NCBI RefSeq assembly: GCF_032452875.1
Contig: NC_083871.1
Location: 2,517,692-2,581,691 of the forward strand
DNA from: Bos javanicus
Taxonomy: Eukaryota; Chordata; Mammalia; Artiodactyla; Bovidae
Reading direction: 5' to 3'
Length of the DNA stretch: 64,000 nt
Shown: one piece after another, positions 1-10,951 of the stretch
Position numbering within the stretch: position 1 is the stretch's first letter
How the letters are laid out: each line of letters begins with the position of its first letter
The notes under the pieces: generated by a model
The model's database searches: none
Told to the model about the DNA's origin: nothing
Seen by the model: only the letters and a program-made list of their open reading frames with translations
Made by a program: the position numbers and the translations under genes

Positions 1-270
1 GGAAGGAATGCTGCTAAAGCTGAAACTCCAGTACTTTGGCCACCTCATGCAAAGAGTTGATTTATTGGAAAAGACTCTGATGCTGGGAGGGATTGGGGGC
101 AGGAGGAGAAGGGGACGACAGAGTATGAGATGGCTGGATGGCATCACTGACTCGATGGACGTGAGTCTGAGTGACGTCCAGGAGTTGGTGATAAACAGGG
201 AGGCTTGGCATGCTGTGATTCATGGGGTCTCAAAGAATCAGACACGACTGAGCGACTGAACTGAACTGAA
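1..270 (+). mobile_element. BovB LINE, 3' terminal fragment
   Basis: The reading frame at 8-259 encodes the last 83 residues of the BovB (RTE clade) ORF2 protein: LKLQYFGHLMQRVDLLEKTL, an Arg/Gly-rich GGRRRRGRQ stretch, MRWLDGITDSMDVSL, and the usual C-terminal TRLSD before the stop. The element ends in the BovB tail of short repeats (actgaactgaac, to about 270). It is cut by the window edge, so its 5' extent is unknown. Known of the family: BovB encodes an APE-type endonuclease and a reverse transcriptase, and the 3' tail is where reverse transcription begins. This piece keeps only the C-terminal region, which has no catalytic motif, so it is non-functional as seen. Confidence 0.95.
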
Positions 271-334
271 CCTTTACTCTAGATTTTTAATCTTTGCTTT
301 TTGGTATTCATTATATTTTGTACTTTTTTTTTGG

Positions 335-368
335 TAAAAAGTACAACATACAAAAAAAGTACTTTTTA
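335..368. repeat. Short perfect inverted repeat in AT-rich spacer
   Basis: TAAAAAGTAC (335-344) and its reverse complement GTACTTTTTA (359-368) flank a 14-base spacer. The core GTACTTTT also occurs directly at 319-326 and 379-386. The surrounding 271-412 is AT-rich with no gene and separates the BovB tail from the L1 5' end. It may be only low-complexity sequence. Confidence 0.6.
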
Positions 369-412
369 ATAAAATTTTGTACTTTTAAGAATCCAAACTT
401 CAGTACCTATTT

Positions 413-860
413 TTACTTAGGAGGGTGATTACTGGCTTGATTGCCCTTTTGATTCTCCTTTTTCTCCTGCAGGTCAACTCCATCTCCTCCCTCCACCTTC
501 TCTTCTCCACCCAACTTTGTGAATCTCTTTGGGCATTCCAGGCTGTAGGTAGCACTTAGGGAACTGATTACTGGCTAGATCTGTCTCTACCCTTGTGATT
601 CCCTTTCTTCTCCTTCTAGTCACCTCTATTTCCTTCCTCCTTCTTGTCTTCTCTAAGTAACTCTGTGAACCTTTCTGGGTGTTCCAGACTATGGAGAGCA
701 CATAGGTAATTGATTACTGGCTAGATTGCTCTCTCCCCTTTTGATTTCCCCTTTTCTCTTCCTGGTCACCTCTATCTCCCTCTTCCCTCCCATGTAACTC
801 TGTGAACCTCCCTGGGTGTTCCTTACTGTGGAGAATCTTTCCTCCATTAACCTAGATGTT
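413..860 (+). promoter_or_regulatory. L1 5' UTR tandem monomers (promoter region)
   Basis: A pyrimidine-rich unit of about 140-146 bp is repeated. The phrase gattactggc recurs at 427, 566 and 712. Each copy then has a polypyrimidine stretch, an 'aactctgtgaacc'-like phrase and a 'gggtgttcc' phrase. L1 5' UTRs carry internal RNA polymerase II promoters, and tandem monomers occur in several mammalian L1 lineages. That these units drove transcription is inference. The second L1 in this window (from 24300) retains only one such unit. Confidence 0.75.
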
Positions 861-1119
861 TTACCATCGGTGCTGTATGGATGGAGAAGTCTTGAGGCAA
901 CTGTAAGAATAAGACTGAAAATCAGAGGCAGGAAGTTTAACTCAAAATTTGAGAATACCAGAAAACTAACTCTAGGGAACATTAATCAACAAAAGCTCAT
1001 CCAAAACCCTCCATACCTACACTGCAACCAAGCTCCACCCAAGAGCCAGCAAGTTTCAGAGCAAGACATACCAAGATAATTCTGCAGCAACACAGGAACA
1101 TAACCCTAAGCATTAAAAT

Positions 1120-1340
1120 GAAGTGAAGTGAACTGAACTGAAGTCACTCAGTCATATTAGAATCTTTGTGACCCCATGGACTTTAGCCAAGGCTCCTTTG
1201 TCCATGGAATTTTCCAGGCAAGAGTATTGGAGTGGGTTGCCATGTCCTTCACCAGGGATCTTCCTGACCTAGGGATCAAACCTGGGTCTACTGCATTGCA
1301 GGCAAACACTTTACCTTCTGAGCCATGAGGGAAGCCCCCA
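1120..1340 (-). mobile_element. Bov-tA SINE inserted in L1 5' UTR
   Basis: Reverse-complement Bov-tA. The left side is the BovB-like tail region (cactcagtca, then gtgaccccatggac), followed by the body (attggagtgggttgccatg). The right side is the tRNA-Glu-like head (gcattgcaggcaaacac, ccttctgagcca). The flanks suggest an imperfect TSD: cattaaaat (1111-1119) and tactaaaat (1344-1352). L1 5' UTR sequence resumes on the right. Confidence 0.92.
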
Positions 1341-1597
1341 AAGTACTAAAATACAGGTGAACAAAAGTCACATCAAACCCATAATCACCTCAAAACTTGC
1401 TACTGGACAGTTCATTGCATTCCAGAGATAAGAGATCCAAGTCCACCCACCAGAACACAGATGCAAGCTTCCCTAACCAGGAAAACTTGACAGGCCTCTT
1501 GTCCAACCCCACCCACAGGGAGGAACCACCACAATAAAGAGGAACACAAACTTCCAGCATACAGAAAGGCCACCCCAAACACAGCAATCCAAACAAG

Positions 1598-2572
1598 ATG
1601 AAAAGGCAGATAAATATTCAGCAAGTAAAAGAACATGATAAATGCCCACCAAACCAAACCAAAGAGGAGGAGATAGGGAATCTACCTGAAAAAGAATTCA
1701 GAATAATGATAGTAAAAATGATCCAAAATCTTGAAAACAAAATGGAGTTACAGATAAATAGTCTGAAGACAAGATTGAGAAGATGCAAGAAATGTTTAAC
1801 AAGGACCTAGAAGAAATAAAAAGGAGTTAATCAATAATGAATAATGCAATAACTGAGATAAAAAACACTCTGGAGAGAACAAAGAGTAAAACTGAGGCAG
1901 AAAATAGGATAAGGGAGGTGGAAGATATAATGGTGGAAGTAAATGAAGCAGAGAGGAAAAATGTAAAAAGAATTAAGAGAAATGAGGACACCCTCAAAGA
2001 TCTGTGGGACAATATCAAACACCCCAACTTCGAATCATAGGAGTCCCAGAAAAAGAAGAAAAAAAGAAAGGCTATGAGAAAATAATTGAGCAGATAATAG
2101 TTGAAAATGTACCTAAAATGGGGAAAGAAATAGCCATCCATGTCCAACAAATCCAGAGAGTCCCAAACAGGATAAACCCAAGGTGAAACACATGAAGACA
2201 CATATTAATCAAATTAATGAAGATCAAACACAAAGAACAAATGTTAAAAAAGTAGCAAGGGAAAAACAACAAATAACACACAATGGGATTCCCATAAGGA
2301 TAACAGCTTATTATTCAATAGAAACTATTCGGGCCAGAAGGGAGTGGCAGGACATACTTAAACTGATGAAGGAGAAAAAGCTACAACCCTGATTACTGTA
2401 CCCAGCAAGGATCTTATTCAAATACGAAGGAGAAATCAAAAGCTTTACCGAGAAGCAAAAGCTGAGAGAATTCAGCACCACCAAGCCAGTTCTTCAACAA
2501 ATGCAAAAGGATCTTCTCTAGACAGGAAACACAGAAAAGGTGTACAAACTCGAACCCAAAACAACAAAGTAA
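1598..2572 (+). pseudogene. L1 ORF1 (RNA-binding chaperone) pseudogene
   Basis: The start MKRQINIQQVKEHDKCPPNQ follows the 5' UTR and matches the N-terminus of the second L1 in this window. The translation continues with an EFRIMIVKMIQNLENKME coiled-coil-like stretch, then shifts frame. The pieces at 1837-2040 (EAENRIREVEDIMVEVNEAERK), 2004-2186 (IIGVPEKEEKKKGYEKIIEQ) and 2183-2392 (NGIPIRITAYYSIETIRARREWQ) are successive parts of one ORF1 protein: coiled coil, RRM-like core, C-terminal domain. The stop at 2570-2572 directly abuts the ORF2 ATG at 2573. Intact ORF1p binds L1 RNA as a trimer. Here at least three frame breaks prevent that. Confidence 0.85.
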
Positions 2573-2825
2573 ATGGCAATGGGACCATACTTATCAATAA
2601 TTACCTTAAATGTAAATGGGTTGAATGCCCCAACCAAAGACAAAGACTGGCTGAATGGATATAAAAACAAGACTCCTATATATGCTGTCTACAAGAGACC
2701 CTCCTCAAAGAAAGGGACACATACAGACTGAAAATGAAGGGCTGGAAAATGATATTTCATGCAAATGGAGACCAAAAGAAAGCAGGAGTAGCAATACTCA
2801 TATAAGGTAAAATAGACTTTGAAAT

Positions 2826-3119
2826 CGGAGAATGCGATGGAACCCCACTCCAGTACTCTTGCCTGGAAAATCCCATGGATGGAGGAGCCTGGTGGGCTGC
2901 AGTCTATGGGATCATGAAGAGTTGGGCATGACTAAGCGACTTCTCTTTCACTTTTCACTTTCATGCATTGGAGAAGGAAATGGCAGCCCACTCCAGTGTT
3001 CTTGCCTGGAGAATCCCAGGGATGGGGGAGCCTGGTGGGCTGTCGTCTATGGGGTCGCATGGAGCCGGACACGCCTGAAGCGTGAAAAGCAGCTAAAGTG
3101 CTGCTAAGTAGCAGCAGTG
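2826..3119 (+). mobile_element. Dimeric Bov-tA SINE with (AGC)n tail and 11-bp TSD
   Basis: Two related monomers lie head to tail. The first (ccactccagtactcttgcc ... gagttgggcatgactaagcg) ends in a cttt-rich linker. The second begins near 2970 (ggagaaggaaatggcagcc) and ends in a degenerate AGC repeat (to 3119). The TSD gactttgaaat is exact at 2815-2825 and 3120-3130, and L1 ORF2 sequence continues across it. The insertion lies in the L1 endonuclease domain. Confidence 0.95.
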
Positions 3120-3476
3120 GACTTTGAAATAAAGGCTGTGAAAAGAGATGAAGAAGGGCACTATATAATGATCAAAGGATCAATCCCAAAAGAAGATATA
3201 ACAATTATAAAATATATACACTCAACATAGGAACACAACAATATATAAGGCAAATGCTAACAAATATGAAAGAAATAGAGGAAAGCAATAGAATGGGAAA
3301 GATTAGAGATATCTTTAAGAAAATTAGAGAAAAGGGAATATTTCATGCAAAGATAAGGACAATAAAGGACAGTAATGTTATAGACCTAAAAGAAGCAGAA
3401 TATTAAAAAGAGGTGGCAAGAATACACAGAAGGACTGTATGAAAACGATGTTCAAGAACCAGATAATCATGATGGT

Positions 3477-5003
3477 GTGATCACTCACCGAGAGCCAGAC
3501 ATCCTGGAAAGTGAAGTCAAGTGGGCCTTAGAAAGTGTCACTATGAACAAAGCTAGTGGAGGTGATGGAATTCCAATTGAGCTATTTCAAATCCTGAGAG
3601 ATGATGCTGTGAAAGTGCTGTACTCAGTATGCCAGCAAATTTGGAAAACTCAGCAGTGGCCACAGGACTGGAAAAGGTCAGTTTTCATTCCAATCCCAAA
3701 GAAAGGCAAAGCCAAAGAATGCTCAAGCTACTGCACAATTGTACTCATCTCACATGCTAGTAAACGAATGCTCAAAATTCTCCAAGCCAGGCTTCAGCAA
3801 TACGTGAACCATGAACTTCCAGATGTTCAAGCTGGTTTTAGAAAAGGCAGAGGAACCAGAGATCAAATTGCCAACATCTGCTGGATCATTGAAAAAGCAA
3901 GAGAGTTCCAGAAAAACATCTATTTCTGCTTTATTGACTATGCCAAAGCTTTTAATGGTGTGGGTCACAATAACTGTGGAAAATTCTGAAAGAGATGGGA
4001 ATACAAGACCACCTGACCTGCCTCTTGAGAAACATATATGCAGGTCAGGAAGCAACAGTTAGAACTGGACATGGAACAACAGACTGGTTCCAAATAGGAA
4101 AAGGAGTATGTCAAGGTTGTATATTGTCACCCTGCTTATTTAACTTCTATGCAGAGTACATCATGAGATACACTGGGCTGGAAGAAGCAGAAGCTGGAAT
4201 CAAGATTGTTGGGAGAAATGTCAGTAACCTCAGATATGCAGATGACACCACTCTTATGGCAGAAAGTGAAGAGGAACTAAAGAGTTTCTTGATGAAGGTT
4301 AAAGAGGAGAGTGAAAAAGTTGGCTTAAGGCTCAACGTTCAGAAATGTAAGATCGTGTCATCTGGTCCTATCACTTCATGGCAAGTAGATGGGGATACAG
4401 TGGAGACAGTGGCTGACTTTATTTTTTTATTTTTTTTTTTTTGCTCCAAAATCACTGCAGATGGCGACTGCAGCCATTAAATTAAAAGATGCTTACTCCT
4501 TGGAAGGAAAGTTATGACCAACCTAGACAGCATATTACAAAGCAGATACATTAGTTTGTCAACAAAGTCTGTCTATTCAAGGCTATGGTTTTTCCAGTGG
4601 TCATGAATGGATGTGAGGGTTGGACTATAAAGAAAGTTAAGGGCTGTAGAATTGATGCTTTTGAACTATGGTGTTGGAGAAGACTCTTCAGAGTCCCTTG
4701 GACTGCAAGGAGATCCAACCAGTCTATCCTAATGGAGATCAGTCCTGGTTGTTCATTGGAAGGACTCACTTTGAAGCTGAAACTCTAATACTTTGGCCAC
4801 TAGCAAAGGACTAGCTCATTGAAAAGACCCTGATTTTGGGAAAGATTGAGGGCAGTGGGAGAACCTGGCTACAGATTATGAGATGTTTGGTTTGCATCAC
4901 TGACTCAATGAACATTAGTTTGGGTAAACTCTGCTAGTTGGTGATGGACAGGGAAGCCTGGTATGCTTCAGTTCATGGGATCACAAAGAGTCGGACACCT
5001 CTG
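3477..5003 (+). pseudogene. BovB ORF2 reverse transcriptase pseudogene
   Basis: The first frame (3477-3989) carries the RT N-terminal part: NKASGGDGIPIELFQ, QQWPQDWKRSVFIPIPKKG, VQAGFRKGRGTRDQIANIC and motif A FIDYAKAF. A small deletion near 3958-3985 then shifts the frame. The next frame (3995-4480) carries KGVCQGCILSPCLFN and the catalytic YADD (codons at 4235-4246), then stops after the T-tract. A further frame at 4585-4788 covers the C-terminal part (MNGCEGWTIKKVKG, ELWCWRRLFRVPWTARRSNQ). The catalytic residues themselves are intact, but three reading-frame breaks make it inactive. Confidence 0.92.
4418..4442. repeat. T-rich tract inside BovB
   Basis: Nearly pure T with one internal A. 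It lies where sister BovB copies in this window have only a short T run before 'ggctccaaaatcactgc'. Probably replication slippage after insertion. Confidence 0.85.
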
Positions 5004-6210
5004 AGCAACTGAACAAAACTGAACTGAACAAGTATGAAGGGGGAAATTAAGAGTAATACAATAATAGTGGAAGACTTTAATACCCCTCTCACACCTATGG
5101 ATAAATTAGCTAAACAGAAAAATAGCAAGGAAACACAAAGTTTAAATGATACAATGGACCAGTTAGACATAATTAATATCTATAGGATATTTCCCCCCAA
5201 AGCAATAAATTTCACCTTTTTCTCAAGTGCACACAGAATGTTCTCCAGGATAGATCACATAAATCTATGGCCCATAAATCTAGCCTGGCTAAATTCAAAA
5301 AAACTGAAATCATTCCAAGCATCTTTTCTGATCACAATGCAGTAAGATTAGATGTCAACTACAGAGAAAAAAAAAAAAATTGAAAATACAAACATATGGA
5401 GGCCAAACAACATGCTTCTGAATAACCAAAAAATCACACATGAAATTAAAAAAAATCAAAATATTCATAGAAACTAATGAAAACGAAAACACAACAACCC
5501 CAAACCTATGGGATTCAATAAAGGCAGTGCTAACGGGAAGGTTCATAGCAGTTCAAGCTTACCTCAAGATACAAGACAAAAATCAAATAAGTAACCTAAC
5601 TCTACACCTAAAGCAAGTAGAAAAAGAAGAAATGAAGAACTCTAGAGTTAGTAGAAGGAAAGAAATCATAAAAATTAGGGCAGAAATAAATGAAAAAGAA
5701 ACAAAGGAGAACATAGCAAAAATGAACAAAGCTAAAAGCTGGTTCTTTGAGAAGATAAACAAAATAGACAAAGCATTAGTCAGACTCATCAAGAAAAAAT
5801 GGGAGAAGAATCAAATCAACAAAATTGGAAATGAAATTGGAGAAATCACAACACACAACACAGAAATACAAAGGATCATAAGAGACTACTATCAGCAACT
5901 ATATGCCAATAAATCGGACAACTTGTAACAAATGGACACATCCTTAGAAAAGTATAACTTTCCGAAACAGGAAGAAATTGAAAATCTTAACAGACCCATC
6001 ACAAGCACAGAAATCAAAACTGTAATCAGAAATCTTCCAGCAAACAAAAGCCCAGGACCAGATGGCTTCACAGCTGAATTCTATGAAAAATTTAGGGAAG
6101 AGTTAATACCTATCCTACTTAAATTCTTCCAGAAAATTGAAGAAGAAGGTAAACTTCCAAATTCATTCTATGAGTCTACCATTAGCCTAATACCAAAACC
6201 AAAGAAACCA

Positions 6211-6249
6211 CAAAAAAAAAAAAAAAAGAAAAGAAAGAAAGAAAGAAAA
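6211..6249. repeat. A-rich / (GAAA)n tract inside L1 ORF2
   Basis: A run of 16 A is followed by gaaa units. The second L1 has 'gacaaagatgccacacgg' at the same place (27559-27576), so the tract replaced or expanded coding sequence in the RT domain. Confidence 0.85.
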
Positions 6250-8432
6250 CTACAGGCCAATATCACTGATGAACATAGATGTATATAGAATCCTTCACAA
6301 AATTCTAGGAAACAGAATCAAACAACATATTAAAAATATTAATCATTACCAAGTGGGCTTTATCCCAGGAATGCAAGGATTCTTCAACATTTGCAAAACA
6401 ATCTGTGTGATACACCACATTAAAAAATCTCAATAGATGCATAGAAAACCTTTGACAAAATTCAACATCCATTTATGATAAAAACCCTCCAGAAATCAGG
6501 CATAGAAGAAACATATCTCAACATAAGAAAAGCCGTATATGATAAACCCACAGCAAACATTATCCTCAATGGTGAAAAATTGAAAGTGTTTCCCCTAAAA
6601 TCAGGAAGAAGACAAGGGTACCCAGTCTCACCACTACTATTAAGCATAGTTTTGGAAGTTTTAGGCACAGCCATCAGAGAAGAAAACGAAATAAAAGGAA
6701 TCCAGATTGGAAAAGAAGAATTAAAACTCTCACTGTTTGCAGACGACATGATCCTTTACATAAAAAAAAAAAAAAACCCTAAAGACTACACAAGAAAATT
6801 ACTAGAGCTAATCAATAAATATACTAATGTTTCAGGATATAAAATTAATACAGAAATCCCTTGCATTTCTATACAGTAACAATGAGAAAACAGAAAAAGA
6901 AATTAAGGGAAAAATCCCATTCACCATTGCAACGAAAAGAATAAAATATTTAGGAATAAATCTACCTAAAGAAACAAAAGTTCTATCTATAGAAAACTAT
7001 AAAACACTGAAGAAAGAAATCAAAGTTGACACAAATAGATGGATAAATACACCATGTTCATGGATTAGAAGAAACAATATAGTGAAAATGAGAACACCAC
7101 CCAAAGCAATCTATAGATTCAATGCAATCCCTATCAAGCTACCAATTGTATTTTTCAGAGAACTAGGACAAATAATTTCACAGTTTGTACCGAAATACAA
7201 AAAAACATTGAATAGCCAAAGTAATATTGAGAAAGAAGAATGGAACTGGAGGAATCAACCTGCCTGACTTAAGACTATTCTACAAAGCTACAGTCATGAA
7301 GACAGTATGGTACTAGCACAAAGACAGAAATGTAGATCAATGGAAGAAAATAGAAAGCCCAGAGATAAATCCATGCACCTATTGACACCTTATCTTTGAC
7401 AAAGGAGGCAAGAATATACAATGGAGAAAAGACAATCTCTTTAACAAATGTGCTGGGAAAACTGGTCAACCACTTGTAAAAGAATGAAACTAGACCTTCT
7501 AACACCATACACAAAAATAAACTCAAAATGGATTAAATATCTAAACATAAGACCAGAAACTATAAAACTCCTAGAGAAAAACATAGGCAAAACACTCTCC
7601 GACATAAACCACCGCAGGATCCTCTATGACCCACCTCCCAGAATATTGAAAATAAAAGCAAAAATAAACAAATGGGACCTAATTAAATGTAAAAGCTTTG
7701 CACAACAAAGGAAACTATAGCAGTGTGAAAATACAGCCTTCAGGGTGGCAGAAAATAATAGCAAATGAAACAATTGACAAGGAATTTATCTCAAAAATAT
7801 ACAAGCAGTTTCTGCAGCTCAATTCCAGAAAAATAGACGACCCAATCAAAAAAAATGGGCCAAAGAACTAAACAGATATTTCTCCAAAGAAGACTTACAG
7901 ATGGCTAACAAACACAAGAAAGATGTTCAACAGCACTCATTATCAGAGAAATGCAAATCAAAACCACAATGAGGTACCATCTCATGCCAGTCAGAATGGA
8001 TGCTATCAAAAAGTCTACAAACAATAAATGCTGGAGAGGGTGCAGAGAAAAGGGAACCCTCTCACACTGTTGGTGGGAATGCAAACTAGTACAGCTCCCA
8101 TGGAGAACAATGTGGAGTCCTTAAAAAGCTGGAAATAGAACTCACATATGACCCAGAAATCCCACTGCTGGGCATATATAAAACCAAAATTGAAAGAGAC
8201 ACATGTACCCCAATGTTCATCGCAGCACAGTTTACCAGGGCATGGAAGTAACCTAGATGTCCATTGCCAGATGAATGAATAAGAAAGCTGTGATACATAT
8301 ACACAATGGAATATTCCTCAGCCATTAAAAAGAATGAATTTGAATTAGTTCTAGTGAGGTGGATGAAACTGGAGCCTATTATACAAAGTGAAGTAAGTCA
8401 AAAAGAAAAACACCAGTAGAGTATAATAACAC

Positions 8433-8444
8433 ATATATATATAT
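8433..8444. repeat. Short (AT)n
   Basis: Six AT units near the end of L1 ORF2. Confidence 0.7.
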
Positions 8445-8811
8445 CGAATTTAGAAAGATGGTAACAATGATCCTATATGCAAGACAGCCAAAGAGACACA
8501 GATGTATAGAACAGTCTTTCGGACTTTGTGGGAGAAGTAAACGGTGGGATAATTTGACAGAATAGCATTGAAACATGTATATTATCATATGTGAAACAGA
8601 TCACCAGCCCAGGTTCAATGCATGATTCAGGGTGCTCAGGGCTGGTGCACTGGGATGAGCCAGAGGGATGGGATGGGGAGGGAGGCAGAAGAGGGGTTCA
8701 GGATGGGGAACACATGTATACCTGTGGCTGATTTTGTCAATGTATGGCAAAAAACAACTAAAATATTGTAAAGTAATTAGCCTCCAATTAAAATAAATCG
8801 ATTAAAAAAAA

Positions 8812-9269
8812 GCAGAGAAATCACTTTGCCAACTAAGGTCTGTGTAGTCAAGTCTATGGTTTTTCCAGTAGTCATGTACCATTGACAGATTTGAGAGTAA
8901 GACCCTAAAGAAGGCTGAGAACCGAAGAATTGATGCTTTTGAATTGTGCTGGAGAAGGCTCTTGAGAGCCCCTTGGACTGCAGGAAGATCAAACCTGAAT
9001 TATAAGACTAATACTGAAGCTGAAGCTATGATATTTTGACCACTGATATGAAGATCCAACTCACTGGAAAGGCCCTGATGTTTGGAAAGATTAATGGCAA
9101 AAAGGAGAAGGGGGTAGCAGAGAATGAAATGGTTAGATAGCATCACTGACTCAATGTACATAAATCTGAGCAAATTCCAGAAGCTAGTGGAGGACAGATG
9201 TGCCTGGTGTGCTGTAGTCTATGAGGTATCAAAGAGGTAGACAAGATTTAGCTACTGAATAACAACAAA
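8812..9269 (+). mobile_element. Old BovB 3' fragment, directly after L1 A-tail
   Basis: It starts where BovB reads 'gcagagacattactttgcc' in its ORF and follows the C-terminal region to the end (gaattgatgcttttgaattgtg, gcatcactgactcaatg). Divergence and small deletions exceed those of the other copies, and no frame longer than about 70 codons survives. The tail is taactgaataacaacaa-like. Adjacency to the L1 end may mean the L1 inserted at the edge of this older element. Confidence 0.85.
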
Positions 9270-10109
9270 AATAGTAAATTATTAGTTTATATATGTTTTA
9301 TTTTTATTTTCCAGACCTATATTATCAAGAAAAATTTAAACATTTGCTTCCTCATCTTTTCCCCTAAATTAAAGTCTTTGGTCATATTTATGCTAAGTGC
9401 TGAGAAAACTCTTTTCTTGTGAACCTGATTGACTTCTCAAGTCAGGCTACCAAGTTTCCTTGGAAAACTTCACTATAAACCCCATTTATGCTTTTGTAAA
9501 TTTAGGATGACAGTTTCTTCTAGGCCATCCTGTCACTTAGAGACCTTTATTTGGCAAGTCACTTGTCTCCCTCATTGTCTAATCATATCTCTATTTTTCA
9601 AATCCACACATTCTCTCTTTACTCTTAGCTAATGAGCATAATTTCTCTGCACTTAAAATAGACTATATAGAATCTTCCAAAATTTCACTATCACCTGAAA
9701 ACTCATCTTTAAGTACCATCTTCTTCCTTGATACAAGAAGAAGTGTCTCTTATGCAAGATAATCCTTTCTTTTACTCTTTGGACCTAATGCCTTCCTAAG
9801 TTTTGTGATAATCAGGCCTCCTGAGTCAGGATACTTATGGTATAAATTCTACCTCATGCTGCTTCTTTTCAGGTTACTTTATCCTCAGCTTGTCCTTCAG
9901 TTGTCCTCAGCTTGTGTCTCAATGGTTTCTCCAGTCTTTGCTCCATGCTCTCCTGCTTTGTCCTTAATTTTCTCCTTGAGCAACTTCACCCATATCTTTA
10001 TCTTCAATTACCACCTATAGATACATATCTCTCTTACATTTCTCTAGCCATTCTCTTCATCTATATATTAAAATTACCTTTTATATTTCCATACCTGGAT
10101 GATTTGCAT
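9270..10109. other. AT/pyrimidine-rich spacer, no recognised feature
   Basis: No coding signature, no ruminant LINE or SINE body and no RNA gene seen. The plus strand is markedly pyrimidine-rich from 9700 on, so the left edge of the L2-like element that follows could lie in here. Confidence 0.5.
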
Positions 10110-10680
10110 GCACCTCAACCTGTCCAAAACTGATTCACCTTCTCTCTACAATCTACTTTTCTGATTCCTACTGTAATGAATGGCATCATCATCTGCATGT
10201 TTGCCCAGTTGGCAACAAATAAATGATTTTATCTCTTTCCTCTCATTTTCCACATCTAAATAACCTGCTCTGCAGTTTCTACATCCTAAATTTGAATATG
10301 ATTTTTATATCCATCCCCTTTATTCACTTACAACAGGCACTGCCATCTCTCACTTAACTTTCTTCAACATACTCATCACTAACCTATGGTCTCAAGTACT
10401 TTTTCCCCTCATTCAGCTACTGACTCCTAATACATCCAGAGATGTCTATACTTAAACACAATATGTGACCTTCACTTTTATAACACTATAATTGTCTTTT
10501 TAGCCTTCAGATGCAAACGTGACATTGCTGACAATGGTCTGTGTAGCCCTGCTTCTTTTTATCACATAGATTCAGATTCACCATTGTTTTCTCTACACAC
10601 TATTCCCAGATACACCTAACTATAATTTAAGTTCTTAGGTTTATCTTACTGTCATTTGTTTTGGGGATTTATAATACACC

Positions 10681-10864
10681 TTGTTTGTCCCTCAGTCATG
10701 TCCAACTCTTTGCAACCCCATGGACTGTAGTTCACCTGGCTCTTCTGTCCATGGAATTCTCCAGAATACTGGAGTGGGTTGCCATTCTCTTCTCCAGGGA
10801 TCCTTCCCAACTCAGCCTCCTATTCTGCAGGCAAACTCTACCATCTGAACTATCAGGGAAGCCA
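10681..10864 (-). mobile_element. Bov-tA SINE
   Basis: Reverse-complement Bov-tA: catgtccaactctttgcaac and ccatggactgtag on the left, actggagtgggttgccattc in the body, ctgcaggcaaactctaccat and the head end ggctt (as aagcc) at 10860-10864. On its transcription strand the tRNA-Gly-like sequence lies 16 bp upstream of the SINE head, in the same orientation. Confidence 0.92.
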
Positions 10865-10880
10865 CAGGGGTTGGCCTGTT

Positions 10881-10951
10881 GCCTTGGCTGAGAATCAAAC
10901 CCTGTTCAACCGCTTGGAAGGCATCTATGATCACCACTATACCACCAATGT
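10881..10951 (-). tRNA. tRNA-Gly(TCC)-like pseudogene
   Basis: Read from 10951 down to 10881, the 71 nt have the layout of a vertebrate tRNA-Gly with anticodon TCC. A-box-like region: tggtggtatagtggtga. Intact 7-nt anticodon loop cttccaa, with TCC as the complement of 10916-10918. B-box-like region: gggtttgattctc. By eye about 60 of 71 bases agree with the remembered tRNA-Gly(UCC). Damage: acceptor pairs 1 and 3 of 7 are lost, the T stem has one mismatch and one wobble, the anticodon stem has an A-G mismatch, and the B-box TTCGA is TTTGA. No oligo-T terminator follows at once. It is therefore most likely a pseudogene or tRNA-derived repeat. Confidence 0.72.

Larger units (their letters stand above)
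3273..5028 (+). mobile_element. 5'-truncated BovB LINE nested in L1 ORF2
   Basis: BovB starts in the linker between endonuclease and RT (gaatgggaaagattagagat) and runs through RT to the 3' tail (actgaactgaac). The TSD is about 12 bp: caaatatgaaag (3261-3272) and caagtatgaagg (5029-5040), two mismatches. L1 endonuclease sequence continues exactly after it, so BovB inserted into an already resident L1. A T-rich expansion (4418-4442) interrupts the region where other copies read 'gactttat...ggctccaaaatcactgcag'. Confidence 0.93.
2573..8448 (+). pseudogene. L1 ORF2 (endonuclease-reverse transcriptase) pseudogene, split
   Basis: The ATG at 2573 opens the APE-like endonuclease (ITLNVNGLNAPTKD). 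The frame is broken by a dimeric SINE (2826-3119) and BovB (3273-5028). The endonuclease resumes near 5034 (MKGEIKSNTIIVEDFNTPLT). The reverse transcriptase begins at 5932-6200 (NLPANKSPGPDGFTAEFYEK) and continues at 6475-6879 with KSGRRQGYPVSPLL and the catalytic FADD (codons at 6736-6747). Later pieces at 6827-7267 and 7448-7720 are thumb and C-terminal segments. An A-rich expansion (6211-6249) replaces part of the palm region. Many frameshifts and stops are present, so no protein is expected. The end is placed near 8448 by comparison with the C-terminus of the L1 at 20156-20778. Confidence 0.88.
413..8811 (+). mobile_element. Long ruminant L1 LINE, interrupted and inactive
   Basis: The parts are in canonical L1 order: 5' UTR with tandem monomers (413-1597), ORF1 (1598-2572), ORF2 (from 2573), a 3' UTR with the ruminant L1 end (gtaattagcctccaatta near 8772) and a short A-tail ending about 8811. 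Three later insertions break it: Bov-tA (1120-1340), dimeric Bov-tA (2826-3119) and BovB (3273-5028). L1 sequence resumes in register after each one, which proves nesting. Without the insertions about 6.3 kb remains, close to full length. No clear TSD is visible around the whole element. Both ORFs carry many stops and frameshifts. Confidence 0.93.
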
